Of a stretch of DNA of 64,000 nucleotides, positions 18,304 to 27,396 are shown one piece after another; the first letter of the stretch is position 1; every line of letters starts with the position of its first letter. The notes beneath the pieces were generated by a model. It was not told the DNA's origin, made no database searches, and saw only the letters and a program-made list of their open reading frames with translations. The position numbers and the translations under genes were made by a program. Source of the stretch: Sphingobacteriaceae bacterium (GTDB lineage Bacteria > Bacteroidota > Bacteroidia > B-17B0 > Aurantibacillaceae); contig JADJMM010000019.1 in NCBI GenBank assembly GCA_016709575.1, forward strand, positions 1 to 64,000, given 5' to 3'.

Positions 18304-19050
18304 CTAATAAACGTGTTGTCCTCCGTTAATGGAATAATTTGCTCCTGTAATAAAACTAGTTTCTTCGCTTGCTAAAAAGCTAACTAAATGGGCAACTTCA
18401 TGTGTTCCGCCTAAACGTCCCATTGGAACTTGTGCTACAATTTGATTTAGAACTTTTTCAGGAACAGCCATTACCATATCGGTACCAATATAACCAGGGG
18501 AGATGGTATTCACCGTTACCCCGTATTTAGCAACTTCCATTGCTAAAGATTTCGTGAAACCATGCATACCGGCTTTTGCAGCACTGTAATTCGTTTGTCC
18601 GAATTGTCCACGCTGACCGTTTACAGAAGAAATATTTATTATACGACCGAATTTACGTTCGATCATTCCATCTAAAACATTTTTTGTACAATTGAAAACG
18701 CTGTTAAGATTGGTACTTATTACGGCGTACCAATCTTCCTTTTTCATATTTACTAAACGGCTATCACGAGTGATACCTGCGTTATTTACTAATGTATCGA
18801 TAGTTCCAACTTCAGCTTCAATTTTTTTAACCATTTCGGCAGCGCTATCAAAATCGCTAACATCACCATAAAATAATTTAATGTTAAAGCCTTCACCTTT
18901 CATTTGCTCTAACCACTTATCGGCTTTTTCTTTGGTATGATAATTTCCTACCACATTAAAACCATCGGTATATAATTTCTTACACATAGCAGTACCAAGT
19001 CCGCCTGTTGCGCCTGTTACTAATACTGTTCGGTTTTTTTTGTTAGTCAT
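18304..19050 (-). CDS. phaB: Acetoacetyl-CoA reductase (NADPH), SDR family
   Basis: 248 residues. Rossmann motif VTGATGGLGTAM, VNNAGITRD, and the catalytic Ser142, Tyr155 and Lys159 (INISSVNGQRGQFGQ, NYSAAKAG). The GQRGQFGQTNYSAAKAGMHG block and the SPGYIGTDMV ending are characteristic of PhaB/PhbB rather than FabG. It reduces acetoacetyl-CoA to (R)-3-hydroxybutyryl-CoA, the monomer for polyhydroxybutyrate. Its position 14 bp after phaJ and next to phaE and phaC supports the role. FabG-like activity in fatty acid synthesis is the alternative. Confidence 0.88.
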   Translation of the reverse strand: MTNKKNRTVLVTGATGGLGTAMCKKLYTDGFNVVGNYHTKEKADKWLEQMKGEGFNIKLFYGDVSDFDSAAEMVKKIEAEVGTIDTLVNNAGITRDSRLVNMKKEDWYAVISTNLNSVFNCTKNVLDGMIERKFGRIINISSVNGQRGQFGQTNYSAAKAGMHGFTKSLAMEVAKYGVTVNTISPGYIGTDMVMAVPEKVLNQIVAQVPMGRLGGTHEVAHLVSFLASEETSFITGANYSINGGQHVY

Positions 19051-19063
19051 GATATTGGAAAGA

Positions 19064-19474
19064 TTAACTATTTTTTATTTTATCTACATTTAAAACTAAA
19101 GCTTCACCACTAGTACAAACAGTCCTGTTTTTTTATCTTTAATAAGTGTTTCAACTGTTGCGCGGTTTTATCGCCAATAACTTCTTTTACTGTAAAAACA
19201 GCTTCATAGTCTACATCAACATACATTGGTTTAAAAAACTTAATGATTGCTTTAGATAGATAGTTCCTTCACCGGGAAATAATGTCCCGAATACTTTACT
19301 GAATAAAGAGGCGCTTAACATGCCGTGCATGATAGGACGTTTAAACATTGTTTTCGCAGCATAAGCCGCATCGGTATGGACAGGATTTTTATCGCCGGTT
19401 ACTTCTGCAAAACGATTCACTTCATCTTGCGAAAATTTGAAACTGTGGGTATAAACTTCGTTTACTTTAATCAT
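19064..19474 (-). CDS. phaJ: MaoC-like (R)-enoyl-CoA hydratase (frameshifted)
   Basis: Begins MIKVNEVYTHSFKFSQDEVN with the hydratase-2 motif FAEVTGDKNPVHTD, whose Asp28 and His33 are the catalytic pair, then AAKTMFKRPIMHGMLSASLF. The open frame stops early; with single-base repairs the minus strand continues LKPMYVDVDYEAVFTVKEVI, GDKTATVETLIKDKKTGLF and ends GEALVLNVDKIKNS at a TAA at 19066. At least three indels between 19240 and 19100. The enzyme hydrates trans-2-enoyl-CoA to (R)-3-hydroxyacyl-CoA, feeding fatty-acid intermediates to the PHA synthase encoded nearby. Restored length about 136, normal for PhaJ. Confidence 0.8.
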
Positions 19475-19582
19475 AGTGGCTTAAACGTTTGTAAGTTAAG
19501 GGGTTCAAAGATAAAACAAATAATTTTAACGACAAAAACCGCATATTTATCGATAATTTAACAAATATTTCATACAAAAAAC

Positions 19583-19614
19583 TTGACATGTATATGTAAA
19601 ATGTACGATATTTG
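19583..19614 (+). promoter_or_regulatory. Promoter for the phaE gene
   Basis: TTG at 19583-19585 (in TTGACA) and GATATTTG at 19607-19614 (one mismatch to TAnnTTTG) are 21 nt apart. A palindrome ACATGTATATGT lies between them at 19586-19597 and could be an operator. The ATG is about 90 nt downstream, a long leader. Confidence 0.45.
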
Positions 19615-19705
19615 CATAAAATTAGAAAATAACCACTTAACTAATTGAAAATCAGTTAGTAATAAGGTAAATATCTGAATAACAATTTATTAATATATAA
19701 GTAAC

Positions 19706-21045
19706 ATGAAAACAAACAATCCATTCATCGACAGTATCATTGAAACGCAAACAACCGTTATGAATAACTGGGTGGACACAACTAAGAAATTTCAATCAGC
19801 TATTACCAATGGTAATATTACGGATGAAGGACAAAACATTTACAAAGAATGGTTTGAAAAGCAATCAAATCTTTTAGGTGGTATGCAAACAAGCAAATCC
19901 TTTTGCATTTAACCAAAACAAACCTGAAGATTTTTTAAAAATTGGTATAACCAACAATTAAGCTCTATCAAACAAATGACAGATTTTAACCAAAGCATTT
20001 ATAACAGCGTTGCAAATTATGGTAAGCCTGCTAGCGATTACATGAACAACTTCGCTACAATGAATAGTTCTTGGACTAATATTTACAATAGCTGGATCAA
20101 CACTTTAAACACATCTTACGATGGGTTTTCAAAAAATTTAAACTCTCCTTTTAATAAGGATATGTTTAAAAACATGTTTGAAAGCAATCAAGTTTATATC
20201 AAAGCACAAGAAGCTTTCCAACCAATGTTAAAAGCTATCCAAAGCAATGATTTCAGCGCTGAAACTTGGAAAAACATTTACAATGTGGATAGCTACAAAA
20301 AAGTAACTGAGCAAGTATTCGGTACTTTTTTTAAAGGTGGTAATATGAAGGATGTTTATGATAACCAAACTCTCAAGTTCATAATTTTTCTACGTAAAAC
20401 AATGGTTTAGGAAAAGAATAAAATTCAAGGTATGAAAACTGAATTCCCTAATATGTTTAGCGGAAACTTTGAAAAAATGAAGGATTTATATAGCCAAGTT
20501 AATAACGTATTCGGTAAAACATTTGAACCGGTATTAAAATTAGCTAATCCAAGCAAGGAAAAAGAAAACGTTGAAGCTGCAATTGGTTTAATGGATAAAA
20601 TTGCTGAATACACTATTAAGCAAAACGAATTACAATACAGTTTATATTCTACAACTCAAAAATCATTAGAAGCAGTTGCAAAAGAATATGCTGAGAAATT
20701 TAAAGACGTAAAACCGGGAGTTATTCCAAATCCTCAAGATGTTTATAATGATTTTGTAAAAGTTAGCGAGATGTTTTTGCTGAATTATTAGCAACTGATG
20801 AGTTTTCTAAAATGAAATCAGAAACTATTGGTTTAGGAATGGATGTTAAAAAACAATTCGAAAAACAATTTGAAAATGTTTTCGAAAGCTACCCTGTGGT
20901 ATTCCGTTCTGAAATCGAAGAATTATACAAAACCATTTACGATTTAAAGAAAACCGTAAAGGATTTACAAACTAAGTTAGCAATTAACGGTACAGCAGTT
21001 GATTTGGAAGATGATAAATCTTCTAAAACTTCAAAGAAGAAGTAA
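19706..21045 (+). CDS. phaE: PHA synthase subunit PhaE (class III), at least three frameshifts
   Basis: Four open pieces in three frames join into one protein of about 446 residues that is rich in Asn, Lys, Phe and Tyr and entirely helical in character. The N-terminus is MKTNNPFIDSIIETQTTVMN with NWVDTTKKFQSAI; the middle repeats short Trp/Asn helices (SWTNIYNSWINTLNTSYDGF); near the end come AAIGLMDKIAEYTIKQNELQ and a coiled coil RSEIEELYKTIYDLKKTVKD LQTKL, followed by a charged tail DDKSSKTSKKK. This pattern, in front of a short phaC, matches PhaE, the non-catalytic partner of class III PHA synthase. Breaks are near 19895-19975, 20395-20430 and 20785-20810. A phasin is the alternative reading. 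Confidence 0.75.
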
Positions 21046-21067
21046 TCAATTACTCATAGCTGCAATC

Positions 21068-21104
21068 AGGCTGTCCCTTTAGTGTTTGTGGGACAGCCTT
21101 TTTT
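21068..21104 (+). terminator. Rho-independent terminator after phaE
   Basis: A perfect 10-bp stem, AGGCTGTCCC with GGGACAGCCT, followed by TTTTTT. It separates phaE from the following membrane protein gene. Confidence 0.88.
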
Positions 21105-21119
21105 ATTTTACCTTGTACC

Positions 21120-22700
21120 ATGTTTAAAAAACGGAACTTATACAACACTATCTTCTTCACGTTTTTTCTTTCCATTGTTTTCTCTTTTTTTTATTTCAGA
21201 CCACTCAACTCAGAATGGTATCGGATTATTACAGCCGATGGTTTAGGATATTACTCTTATTTACCCGCTAAATTCATCTATAGCGACGAAAACCTCGATT
21301 TTAAATGGTTTAACGATGTTTATAATCAATACTACAAATACAATTCCTTTGCCACTCCTGTCGAGAATTTTACTGCCGAGTTTAATGGCAAACTGATAAA
21401 TAAATATTATCCGGGCATGTCGTTTTTGTGGATGCCGTTTTTTTTAGGTGTGCATGCAGTTTGTAAAGTATTTGGTTTGCACGCCAATGGTTTTTCGCAA
21501 CCATATCAAATGGCTATTGGTTTTGCTGCTGTTTTTTATACGTGTTTGGGATTGTGGTTTCTAAGAAAATTTCTTCTAAAATTATTCAAGAACGAATTAA
21601 TTGCGCTATTAGTTCCGATTACTATTTTTTACGGCACTAATTTATTTACGTTTACTATTTATTCTGGTTCGTTTACTCATGCTTATGGTTTTACGTTTAT
21701 TACCATGGCACTTTATTTTGCCTGGTGTTTTTTTAATGCGGAGCAAGATAAATTTAAAAATGGTCTGTGGTTTTTGTTATGCACTTTGATTGTCGTTTTT
21801 GTTAGACCAATAAACATTCTATTTTTATTGGCAGTTCCGGCTTTTATGACTCGAATAAACATCAAAGAAGTTTTTCAGCAAATAAAATTTACTCCATTTA
21901 TTTGGCTTGTTATTTCTATAATGGGATTACTTTCTTACTGGCATTTTTCTATTTTGTACACCCAAACACAATCTTTATTTCCCAACACTTACTCAAACGA
22001 AAAATTCCACTTCGAAAGGGACGCACATGTGTTTGATATTTTATTGAGTTATCATGCGGGTTGGTTTTTGTATGTCCCTATTGCTTTGATTTCTGTTTTT
22101 TATTTTCAGTTGAAAGCCTATCAATTCCGAAATAGTATTTTAGACGCTAATTATAATTATAGCGATTATTATTGGAAGAATTTTTTCACCATCCGGCCCT
22201 TAAATATTTATCCTGTACATCCCAAAACGATCTTAAAAAAAACCGAGTACGATTACAATTATGATAATGTAAATGATTCAACTATTGTAAGTGATATAAA
22301 GTATGAAGGGAAAGGGGCACTTAAACTTCATGTAAAAAATCATTTCTCAGAACCTCATTTATTTAAAATGCCGGATTTTACGGGTCAACAAGGATTCAGT
22401 AAAATTAAAACTTCATTCTACGTTTATTTTTCTGATAGTATAAAATCCATGCAATTGGTTTACGCATTTCAGAATAAAGGGAAACAATTATTCTATTTCA
22501 CGAACTATATTCAAATGGACAGGATACGCTATAACCAATGGGAATACAAAGAAATTGGCTGCGATGTACCCCGCGAAGTCACCGCATCCGACACCGTCAG
22601 TATATTTTTCTGGAACGATTGGGGTGTAAATAAGGTCTACATCGATAAAGTTAAACACGAGTTTTTCTTAACCGATGCCTCAATGGAAATGGTGCCATAA
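21120..22700 (+). CDS. Multi-pass membrane protein, glycosyltransferase-like, with C-terminal sandwich-like domain
   Basis: 526 residues. Residues 1-340 contain about eight hydrophobic helices and a DGLGYYSYLPAKFIY motif near residue 40, an arrangement seen in Bacteroidota membrane glycosyltransferase-like (GT39/GT83-type) proteins that use a lipid-linked donor. At about residue 345 the membrane part ends abruptly and a soluble region of about 180 residues follows (YEGKGALKLHVKNHFSEPHL, TSFYVYFSDSIKSMQLVY, DTVSIFFWNDWGVNKVYIDK), beta-rich like a carbohydrate-binding module. The function is unassigned. It sits between phaE and phaC but is separated by a terminator and a repeat, so involvement in PHA metabolism is not implied. 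Confidence 0.6.
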   Translation: MFKKRNLYNTIFFTFFLSIVFSFFYFRPLNSEWYRIITADGLGYYSYLPAKFIYSDENLDFKWFNDVYNQYYKYNSFATPVENFTAEFNGKLINKYYPGMSFLWMPFFLGVHAVCKVFGLHANGFSQPYQMAIGFAAVFYTCLGLWFLRKFLLKLFKNELIALLVPITIFYGTNLFTFTIYSGSFTHAYGFTFITMALYFAWCFFNAEQDKFKNGLWFLLCTLIVVFVRPINILFLLAVPAFMTRINIKEVFQQIKFTPFIWLVISIMGLLSYWHFSILYTQTQSLFPNTYSNEKFHFERDAHVFDILLSYHAGWFLYVPIALISVFYFQLKAYQFRNSILDANYNYSDYYWKNFFTIRPLNIYPVHPKTILKKTEYDYNYDNVNDSTIVSDIKYEGKGALKLHVKNHFSEPHLFKMPDFTGQQGFSKIKTSFYVYFSDSIKSMQLVYAFQNKGKQLFYFTNYIQMDRIRYNQWEYKEIGCDVPREVTASDTVSIFFWNDWGVNKVYIDKVKHEFFLTDASMEMVP

Positions 22701-22794
22701 TCTACGAATACCAATCTTACGAATGTGCGAATCTGTACACCTAATTTTTAAGCAGTTAGATTCGTAAATCCGCGATAATTCGTATTCGTAGATT
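22699..22794. repeat. Long intergenic palindrome (REP-like)
   Basis: AATCTACGAATAC at 22699-22711 is exactly inverted as GTATTCGTAGATT at 22782-22794; the interior has further inverted matches (TTACGAAT.. with ..ATTCGTAA). The transcript would fold into one long hairpin after the membrane protein gene. Confidence 0.6.
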
Positions 22795-22850
22795 CCTGTA
22801 ATTCCTATTGAAAAATTCGTTATTTTTAAGAACAGAATCTGATACTTTTT

Positions 22851-23900
22851 ATGGAAAACGATATGTTTAAAGAGATGGCCGACATGAGCCAGAAAATGTT
22901 TAAGAGTTACGAAACTTTAAAACAATTAGATGAAGTTGATATTGCTTCAACTCCAAAAACTGCTGTTTACAACGAAGATAAATTAACGCTTTATCGCTAT
23001 AACCGTGATACAGAAGCAACATATAAAACTCCCGTTCTTATAGTTTACTCTCTGGTAAACACCTATAAAATGTTGGATTTACAATCTGACCGCAGCTACA
23101 TTAAAAAATTAATGGAAGCGGGATTAGATGTTTATTTAATTGATTGGGGAAATCCTACTAAAGGCGATCGTTATATTAGTATGGATGATTATGTGAATGG
23201 CTACATTAACAATTGTGTTGACTTCATCCGTAAAAAACACCGTATCGACAAAGTAAATATTTTAAGTATTTGTCAGGGTGGAACACTTAGCGTTATTTAT
23301 TCTTCACTATACCCAAACAAAGTAAAAAATTTAGTAACGCACGTTACACCAATTGATTTTAGCACGAATGATGGTTTATTATTCCGTTGGAGTAAATCTA
23401 TGGATTTTGATAAGTTGGTTGAAGGTTATAATGGATTAATCCCAGGTGATTTTTTAAATCAAGGTTTTGATATGTTGAAACCAATGATGAAAATTCAAAA
23501 ACAACAAAGCTTAGCAAACAGCATGGAAGATAAAGCTAAGCTGTTAAACTTTTTAAGAATGGAAAAATGGATTAGTGAAAGTCCTGCGCAAACAGGAGAA
23601 TGTTTCCGTCAATTCATGAAAGAATTATATCAGCAAAATAAATTAGTAAAGGGTGAATTAGAAGTAGGTGGTAAGAAAGTAAATCTTAAAAATCTTACTT
23701 CACCATTATTAAATATTTATGCAACAGAAGATCACTTAGTACCGCCAGCGGCAACTATTCCGTTAAATGATTTAGTGGGTAGCAAAGACAAAGAATTATA
23801 CAGTTTTAAAGGCGGACATATTGGCGTTTTTGTGGGAGGAAAATCCCAAAAAGAGTTAGCTCCTGCCGTTACAGAATGGCTTAAGAAACGCGATAAGTAG
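22851..23900 (+). CDS. phaC: Class III poly(R)-hydroxyalkanoic acid synthase subunit PhaC
   Basis: 349 residues, the short length of class III enzymes (class I are about 590). An alpha/beta-hydrolase fold with the PHA synthase nucleophile in a modified lipase box (S-I-C-Q-G, Cys141), catalytic Asp294 in ATEDHLVPP and His323 in FKGGHIGVFVGG; LIDWGNPTKGDRYISMDDYV is the family-conserved stretch around residue 100. It polymerises (R)-3-hydroxyacyl-CoA into PHA at the granule surface with PhaE. The frame is intact. Genes for the partner subunit, the reductase and the hydratase lie just upstream on both strands. Confidence 0.93.
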   Translation: MENDMFKEMADMSQKMFKSYETLKQLDEVDIASTPKTAVYNEDKLTLYRYNRDTEATYKTPVLIVYSLVNTYKMLDLQSDRSYIKKLMEAGLDVYLIDWGNPTKGDRYISMDDYVNGYINNCVDFIRKKHRIDKVNILSICQGGTLSVIYSSLYPNKVKNLVTHVTPIDFSTNDGLLFRWSKSMDFDKLVEGYNGLIPGDFLNQGFDMLKPMMKIQKQQSLANSMEDKAKLLNFLRMEKWISESPAQTGECFRQFMKELYQQNKLVKGELEVGGKKVNLKNLTSPLLNIYATEDHLVPPAATIPLNDLVGSKDKELYSFKGGHIGVFVGGKSQKELAPAVTEWLKKRDK

Positions 23901-23965
23901 GCTTTTTAACAACAAATAGTTAAATTCTATTCATTTCTCTGCTCCTTAACATAGGGTAAAAAGCG

Positions 23966-23973
23966 TAAATTTA
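23966..23973 (+). promoter_or_regulatory. -7-like element before fabD
   Basis: TAAATTTA matches TAnnTTTG at 7 of 8 positions and ends 7 nt before the ATG at 23981, which would give a leaderless or near-leaderless transcript. Confidence 0.3.
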
Positions 23974-23980
23974 CTATTCT

Positions 23981-24868
23981 ATGAAGAGCGCATATGTTTT
24001 CCCGGGACAAGGTTCCCAATTTTCAGGTATGGGGAAGGACCTTTACGAGTCGTCACCCTTAGCAAAAGAATTATTTGAAAAAGCTAATTCAATCTTAGGA
24101 TTCAGAATTACCGATATTATGTTTTCAGGTACTGATGAAGAACTGAAACAAACAAAAGTAACTCAACCTGCTATATTTTTGCATTCAGTTATTTTAGCAG
24201 CTACAAAAGGCGAGAGCTTTAAACCTGATATGGTGGCAGGACATTCTCTTGGAGAATTTTCTGCATTAGTAGTTAATAAAACATTGGCATTTGAAGATGC
24301 TCTAAAGTTGGTTTATGCCCGCGCTCTTGCTATGCAAAAAGCTTGCGAAATTAACCCTTCAACAATGGCAGCTGTTTTAAATTTAGATGATAAAATAGTT
24401 GAAGATATCTGTAAAGAAATTACAGCATCAGGGCATGTTGTTGTTGCAGCAAATTACAATTGTCCAGGACAATTAGTTATTTCCGGAAGTACTGAAGGAA
24501 TTACAATTGCTTGTGAAAAAATGAAAGCAGCCGGTGCAAAACGTGCTTTAGTTCTTCCTGTAGGTGGAGCATTTCACTCGCCCTTAATGGAACCTGCACG
24601 TGTTGAATTGGAAGCCGCAATTAATGCAACGAAATTTAATACTCCAATTTGTCCCGTTTACCAAAACGTAACAGCTTCTGCAGTTTCTGATCCAAACGAG
24701 ATTAAGAAAAATTTAGTAGCGCAGTTAACCGCTCCGGTAAGATGGACTCAAACTGTTACACAAATGATTGCTGATGGAGCTACTTCTTTTACAGAAGTTG
24801 GTCCCGGTAAAGTATTACAAGGCTTAGTTAAAAAAGTAAACGCAGGTATGGAAACCGTTAGCGCATAA
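23981..24868 (+). CDS. fabD: Malonyl-CoA:ACP transacylase
   Basis: 295 residues. YVFPGQGSQFSGMGKDLY opens the protein, the catalytic Ser89 is in VAGHSLGEFSALV, and His199 is in GGAFHSPLM; LQGLVKKV closes it. It moves malonyl from CoA to acyl carrier protein for fatty acid synthesis in the cytoplasm. The neighbourhood with PHA genes is of interest because FabD can link malonyl-ACP metabolism to hydroxyacyl supply, but this is inference. The frame is intact. Confidence 0.95.
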   Translation: MKSAYVFPGQGSQFSGMGKDLYESSPLAKELFEKANSILGFRITDIMFSGTDEELKQTKVTQPAIFLHSVILAATKGESFKPDMVAGHSLGEFSALVVNKTLAFEDALKLVYARALAMQKACEINPSTMAAVLNLDDKIVEDICKEITASGHVVVAANYNCPGQLVISGSTEGITIACEKMKAAGAKRALVLPVGGAFHSPLMEPARVELEAAINATKFNTPICPVYQNVTASAVSDPNEIKKNLVAQLTAPVRWTQTVTQMIADGATSFTEVGPGKVLQGLVKKVNAGMETVSA

Positions 24869-24872
24869 TATC

Positions 24873-25613
24873 ATGAAAAAACTCGTTATAATTTTTCTTT
24901 TAGTTATTTCTGGAGTAGAAGCCAGTGCCCAATTCTTCCGCGGTATTGGATTATTCGTAGCTGTTAATTCAACAAAACATCGTTACCGGAATATCAATCC
25001 AAAAACAATTAACAGGTGGGATCCTAATTTTTTGACAGATGCCCAAAATCAATATTACCCAGAGAATCATCATACGCGTGAGCTTCAGCTTTGGGGCGTA
25101 GGATTGGTCGGTGAATTTTTACGATATGATAAATTGAGGTGGCAAACGGAATTGGAGTACACCATGAAAGGAGCTATTGATAAAGAGTATATTTGGCAAA
25201 CAGACCAAAAAGCTGCTCCTGCACCTAACGTATTTACCCAGATTCAATGGAATAATTTTATAAAATATTTCTTGCATCAGGGTCGTAAAGGCGATCCTTA
25301 TATAATGGGAGGCATTCGTTTGGAATACACAATGTCGAGAGCCATCACGTCGTATGCTATCATCACTGCTGCAAGACCTATTGTTTGGTTTAGCGGAGAT
25401 GTTGGAATAGGTTACGAATGGTATGCATCTAAAAAATGGCATCCATTCATTGAATTCCATTGGAATCCTGATTTAGCCTATCAGCCCTCACCAATTCCGG
25501 GCGCATCAATGCGTGTACGAACTTTAGAATTGAGAATTGGCATTATGTTCAGACCATTGAAAAAGAGCATCGACGATTGTAATGCGCCAAAATATCACGG
25601 TAACTATTATTAA
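24873..25613 (+). CDS. Outer-membrane beta-barrel-like protein
   Basis: 246 residues starting with a signal peptide MKKLVIIFLLVISGVEASAQ. The mature part has amphipathic strands rich in Tyr and Trp (LWGVGLVGEFLRYDKLRWQT, GDPYIMGGIRLEYTM, WFSGDVGIGYEWYASKKWHP, LRIGIMFRPL), as in small 8-10-stranded barrels of the PorT or OmpW size class. The C-terminal tail NAPKYHGNYY is polar. No specific family recognised. It begins 4 bp after fabD. Confidence 0.65.
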   Translation: MKKLVIIFLLVISGVEASAQFFRGIGLFVAVNSTKHRYRNINPKTINRWDPNFLTDAQNQYYPENHHTRELQLWGVGLVGEFLRYDKLRWQTELEYTMKGAIDKEYIWQTDQKAAPAPNVFTQIQWNNFIKYFLHQGRKGDPYIMGGIRLEYTMSRAITSYAIITAARPIVWFSGDVGIGYEWYASKKWHPFIEFHWNPDLAYQPSPIPGASMRVRTLELRIGIMFRPLKKSIDDCNAPKYHGNYY

Positions 25614-25632
25614 AATTTAATTTCTAGAAATT

Positions 25633-26849
25633 ATGGTAATGAATAAAGATGTATTGTTTTCTCTAACCAAAGGCGCTCTTGCCCCTCAGGAAGAGATGTT
25701 GGAAGTTGCCCGCAAAAAAGGAAAACTATTCATTGGCATTCCAAAAGAAATTGCTTTTCAGGAAAACCGAGTTCCTTTAGTGCCTGATGCAGTTGCATTG
25801 TTGGTGAATAACGGCCACCGCATTTTAATTGAAGCAGGCGCCGGTAAAGCAGCTCATTTCGATGATAAAGATTATAGTGAAGCAGGAGCAGAGATTGCAC
25901 ATTCACCTGAAGAAGTTTTTAAAGCCGATATCATATTAAAATTGCGCCTCCAACTTTAGAAGAAATTGAATTGATGAAACCGAAACAAACTTTGTTCTCG
26001 GCTTTACAATTAACCGTACAACCTGAAGATTTCTTAAAGAAATTAATTGCCAAAAAATTAAACTGCGTAGCCTTTGATTTAATTGCTGATGATGCAGGCA
26101 TTTTCCCAATCATTCGTGCTATGGGTGAAATTGCAGGCGGTGCCAGTATATTAATTGCAGCTGAGTTATTAAGTAACGTTAATCAAGGTGTTGGTTCAAT
26201 ATTAGGTGGCATAAGCGGAATTTCTCCAACTGAAGTTGTAATTATTGGAGCAGGAACTGTTGGTGAATTTGCAGCGCGTGCCGCTTTAGGATTAGGCGCT
26301 ACGGTAAAAGTATTTGATAATTCAACATCACGTTTACGCCGTTTACAAAATCAATTAGGTACACGTGTATTTACTTCGGTAATTGTTCCAAGAGTTTTAG
26401 AAAAACATTTACGTACAGCTGATGTTGCTATTGGGGCTTTGCGTGCAACAAAAGGTCGTACTCCTTGTATTGTGACTGAAGAAATGGTAGCAGAAATGAA
26501 AAATGGTTCTGTTATTGTTGATGTGAGTATTGATCAAGGTGGTGTTTTTGAAACATCACATGTAACTAATCATAGCAAGCCGACATTTAGAAAGAATGGC
26601 GTAATTCATTATTGTGTTCCAAATATTGCATCGCGTGTAGCGCGTACTGCTTCTTTTGCTTTCAGTAGTATCTTCTCTCAAATAATCATGAATATGGGTG
26701 ATGAAGGTGGATTTGAAAGTTTAGTTCGCAGAGATTCAGGTGTACGTAATGGGGTTTATATTTATAACGGCATTTTAACTAACCAATACATGGCCGAAGC
26801 ATTTAATCTCCCATACAAGGATATTAATTTATTAATGGCCGCCATCTAG
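25633..26849 (+). CDS. ald: Alanine dehydrogenase (one frameshift)
   Basis: About 405 residues. The N-terminal part FIGIPKEIAFQENRVPLVPD is the AlaDH/PNT N-terminal domain with the pyruvate-binding Arg; the second piece carries GEIAGGASILIAAELL and the NAD-binding VVIIGAGTVGEFAARAALGL with the acidic VFDNS, then CIVTEEMVAEMKNGSVIVDV and CVPNIASRVARTASFA. A missing A near 25944 breaks ILKIAPPTLEEIELMKPKQT, and the second piece opens at MKPKQTLFSALQL. It interconverts alanine with pyruvate and ammonia using NAD. Bacteroidota enzymes of this kind carry Gln in SALQL as here. Confidence 0.85.
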
Positions 26850-26855
26850 TTATTT

Positions 26856-27396
26856 ATGTCTGAAACAAGTCTCGAATTATTGAAGTACCCCAATGGAAAA
26901 TTTTCAAGGGGCTTAGTTACACGTTTTCCGAAACAAAAAAAATATTGAAGAGTTCAAGGCGTTTCCTGCTAAACTCGATTCACTTGTAAAAAATTGGGAC
27001 GATAAAATATTATCTGTTCGTTATCGTGAAGGTGGCTGGAATGCACGACAAATTATTAATCATTTAGCAGATAGTCATGCTCAATTATTATTAAGATTTA
27101 AAAGCACTTTAACAGAAGAAAAACCGGAAGTGCGACCATATTTGCAAGATGAATGGGCTAACTTATATGATGGATTAAACTCACCTATACAACCTTCACT
27201 TCAAATAATTAGTGGTATACATGCCCGTCTTGTTTTTTTGTTTAATACTTTAAGTGAATCAGATTGGCAAAAAACGATTTATCATCCCGAAAGCAAACAT
27301 ACTTTTACTTTAGCTGAGTTGTTGGCATTATATGTTTGGCATGGAAACCAGCATTACGCACATTTAAAAATAATTGAAAATAACACCCCAAAATGA
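26856..27396 (+). CDS. DinB-like metal-dependent hydrolase/bacillithiol-transferase family (YfiT-like), frameshifted
   Basis: The start MSETSLELLKYPNGKF gives the typical YfiT opening; after two single-base changes near 26905-26945 the frame reads IEEFKAFPAKLDSLVKNWDD, then YREGGWNARQIINHLADSHA, RPYLQDEWANLYD and finally LYVWHGNQHYAHLKI. The three His residues (NHLADSH and HGNQHYAH) form the DinB metal site. Length about 180 after repair, normal for the family. Substrate unknown; in Firmicutes relatives transfer bacillithiol. The stop overlaps the next gene's start by 4 bp. Confidence 0.75.
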
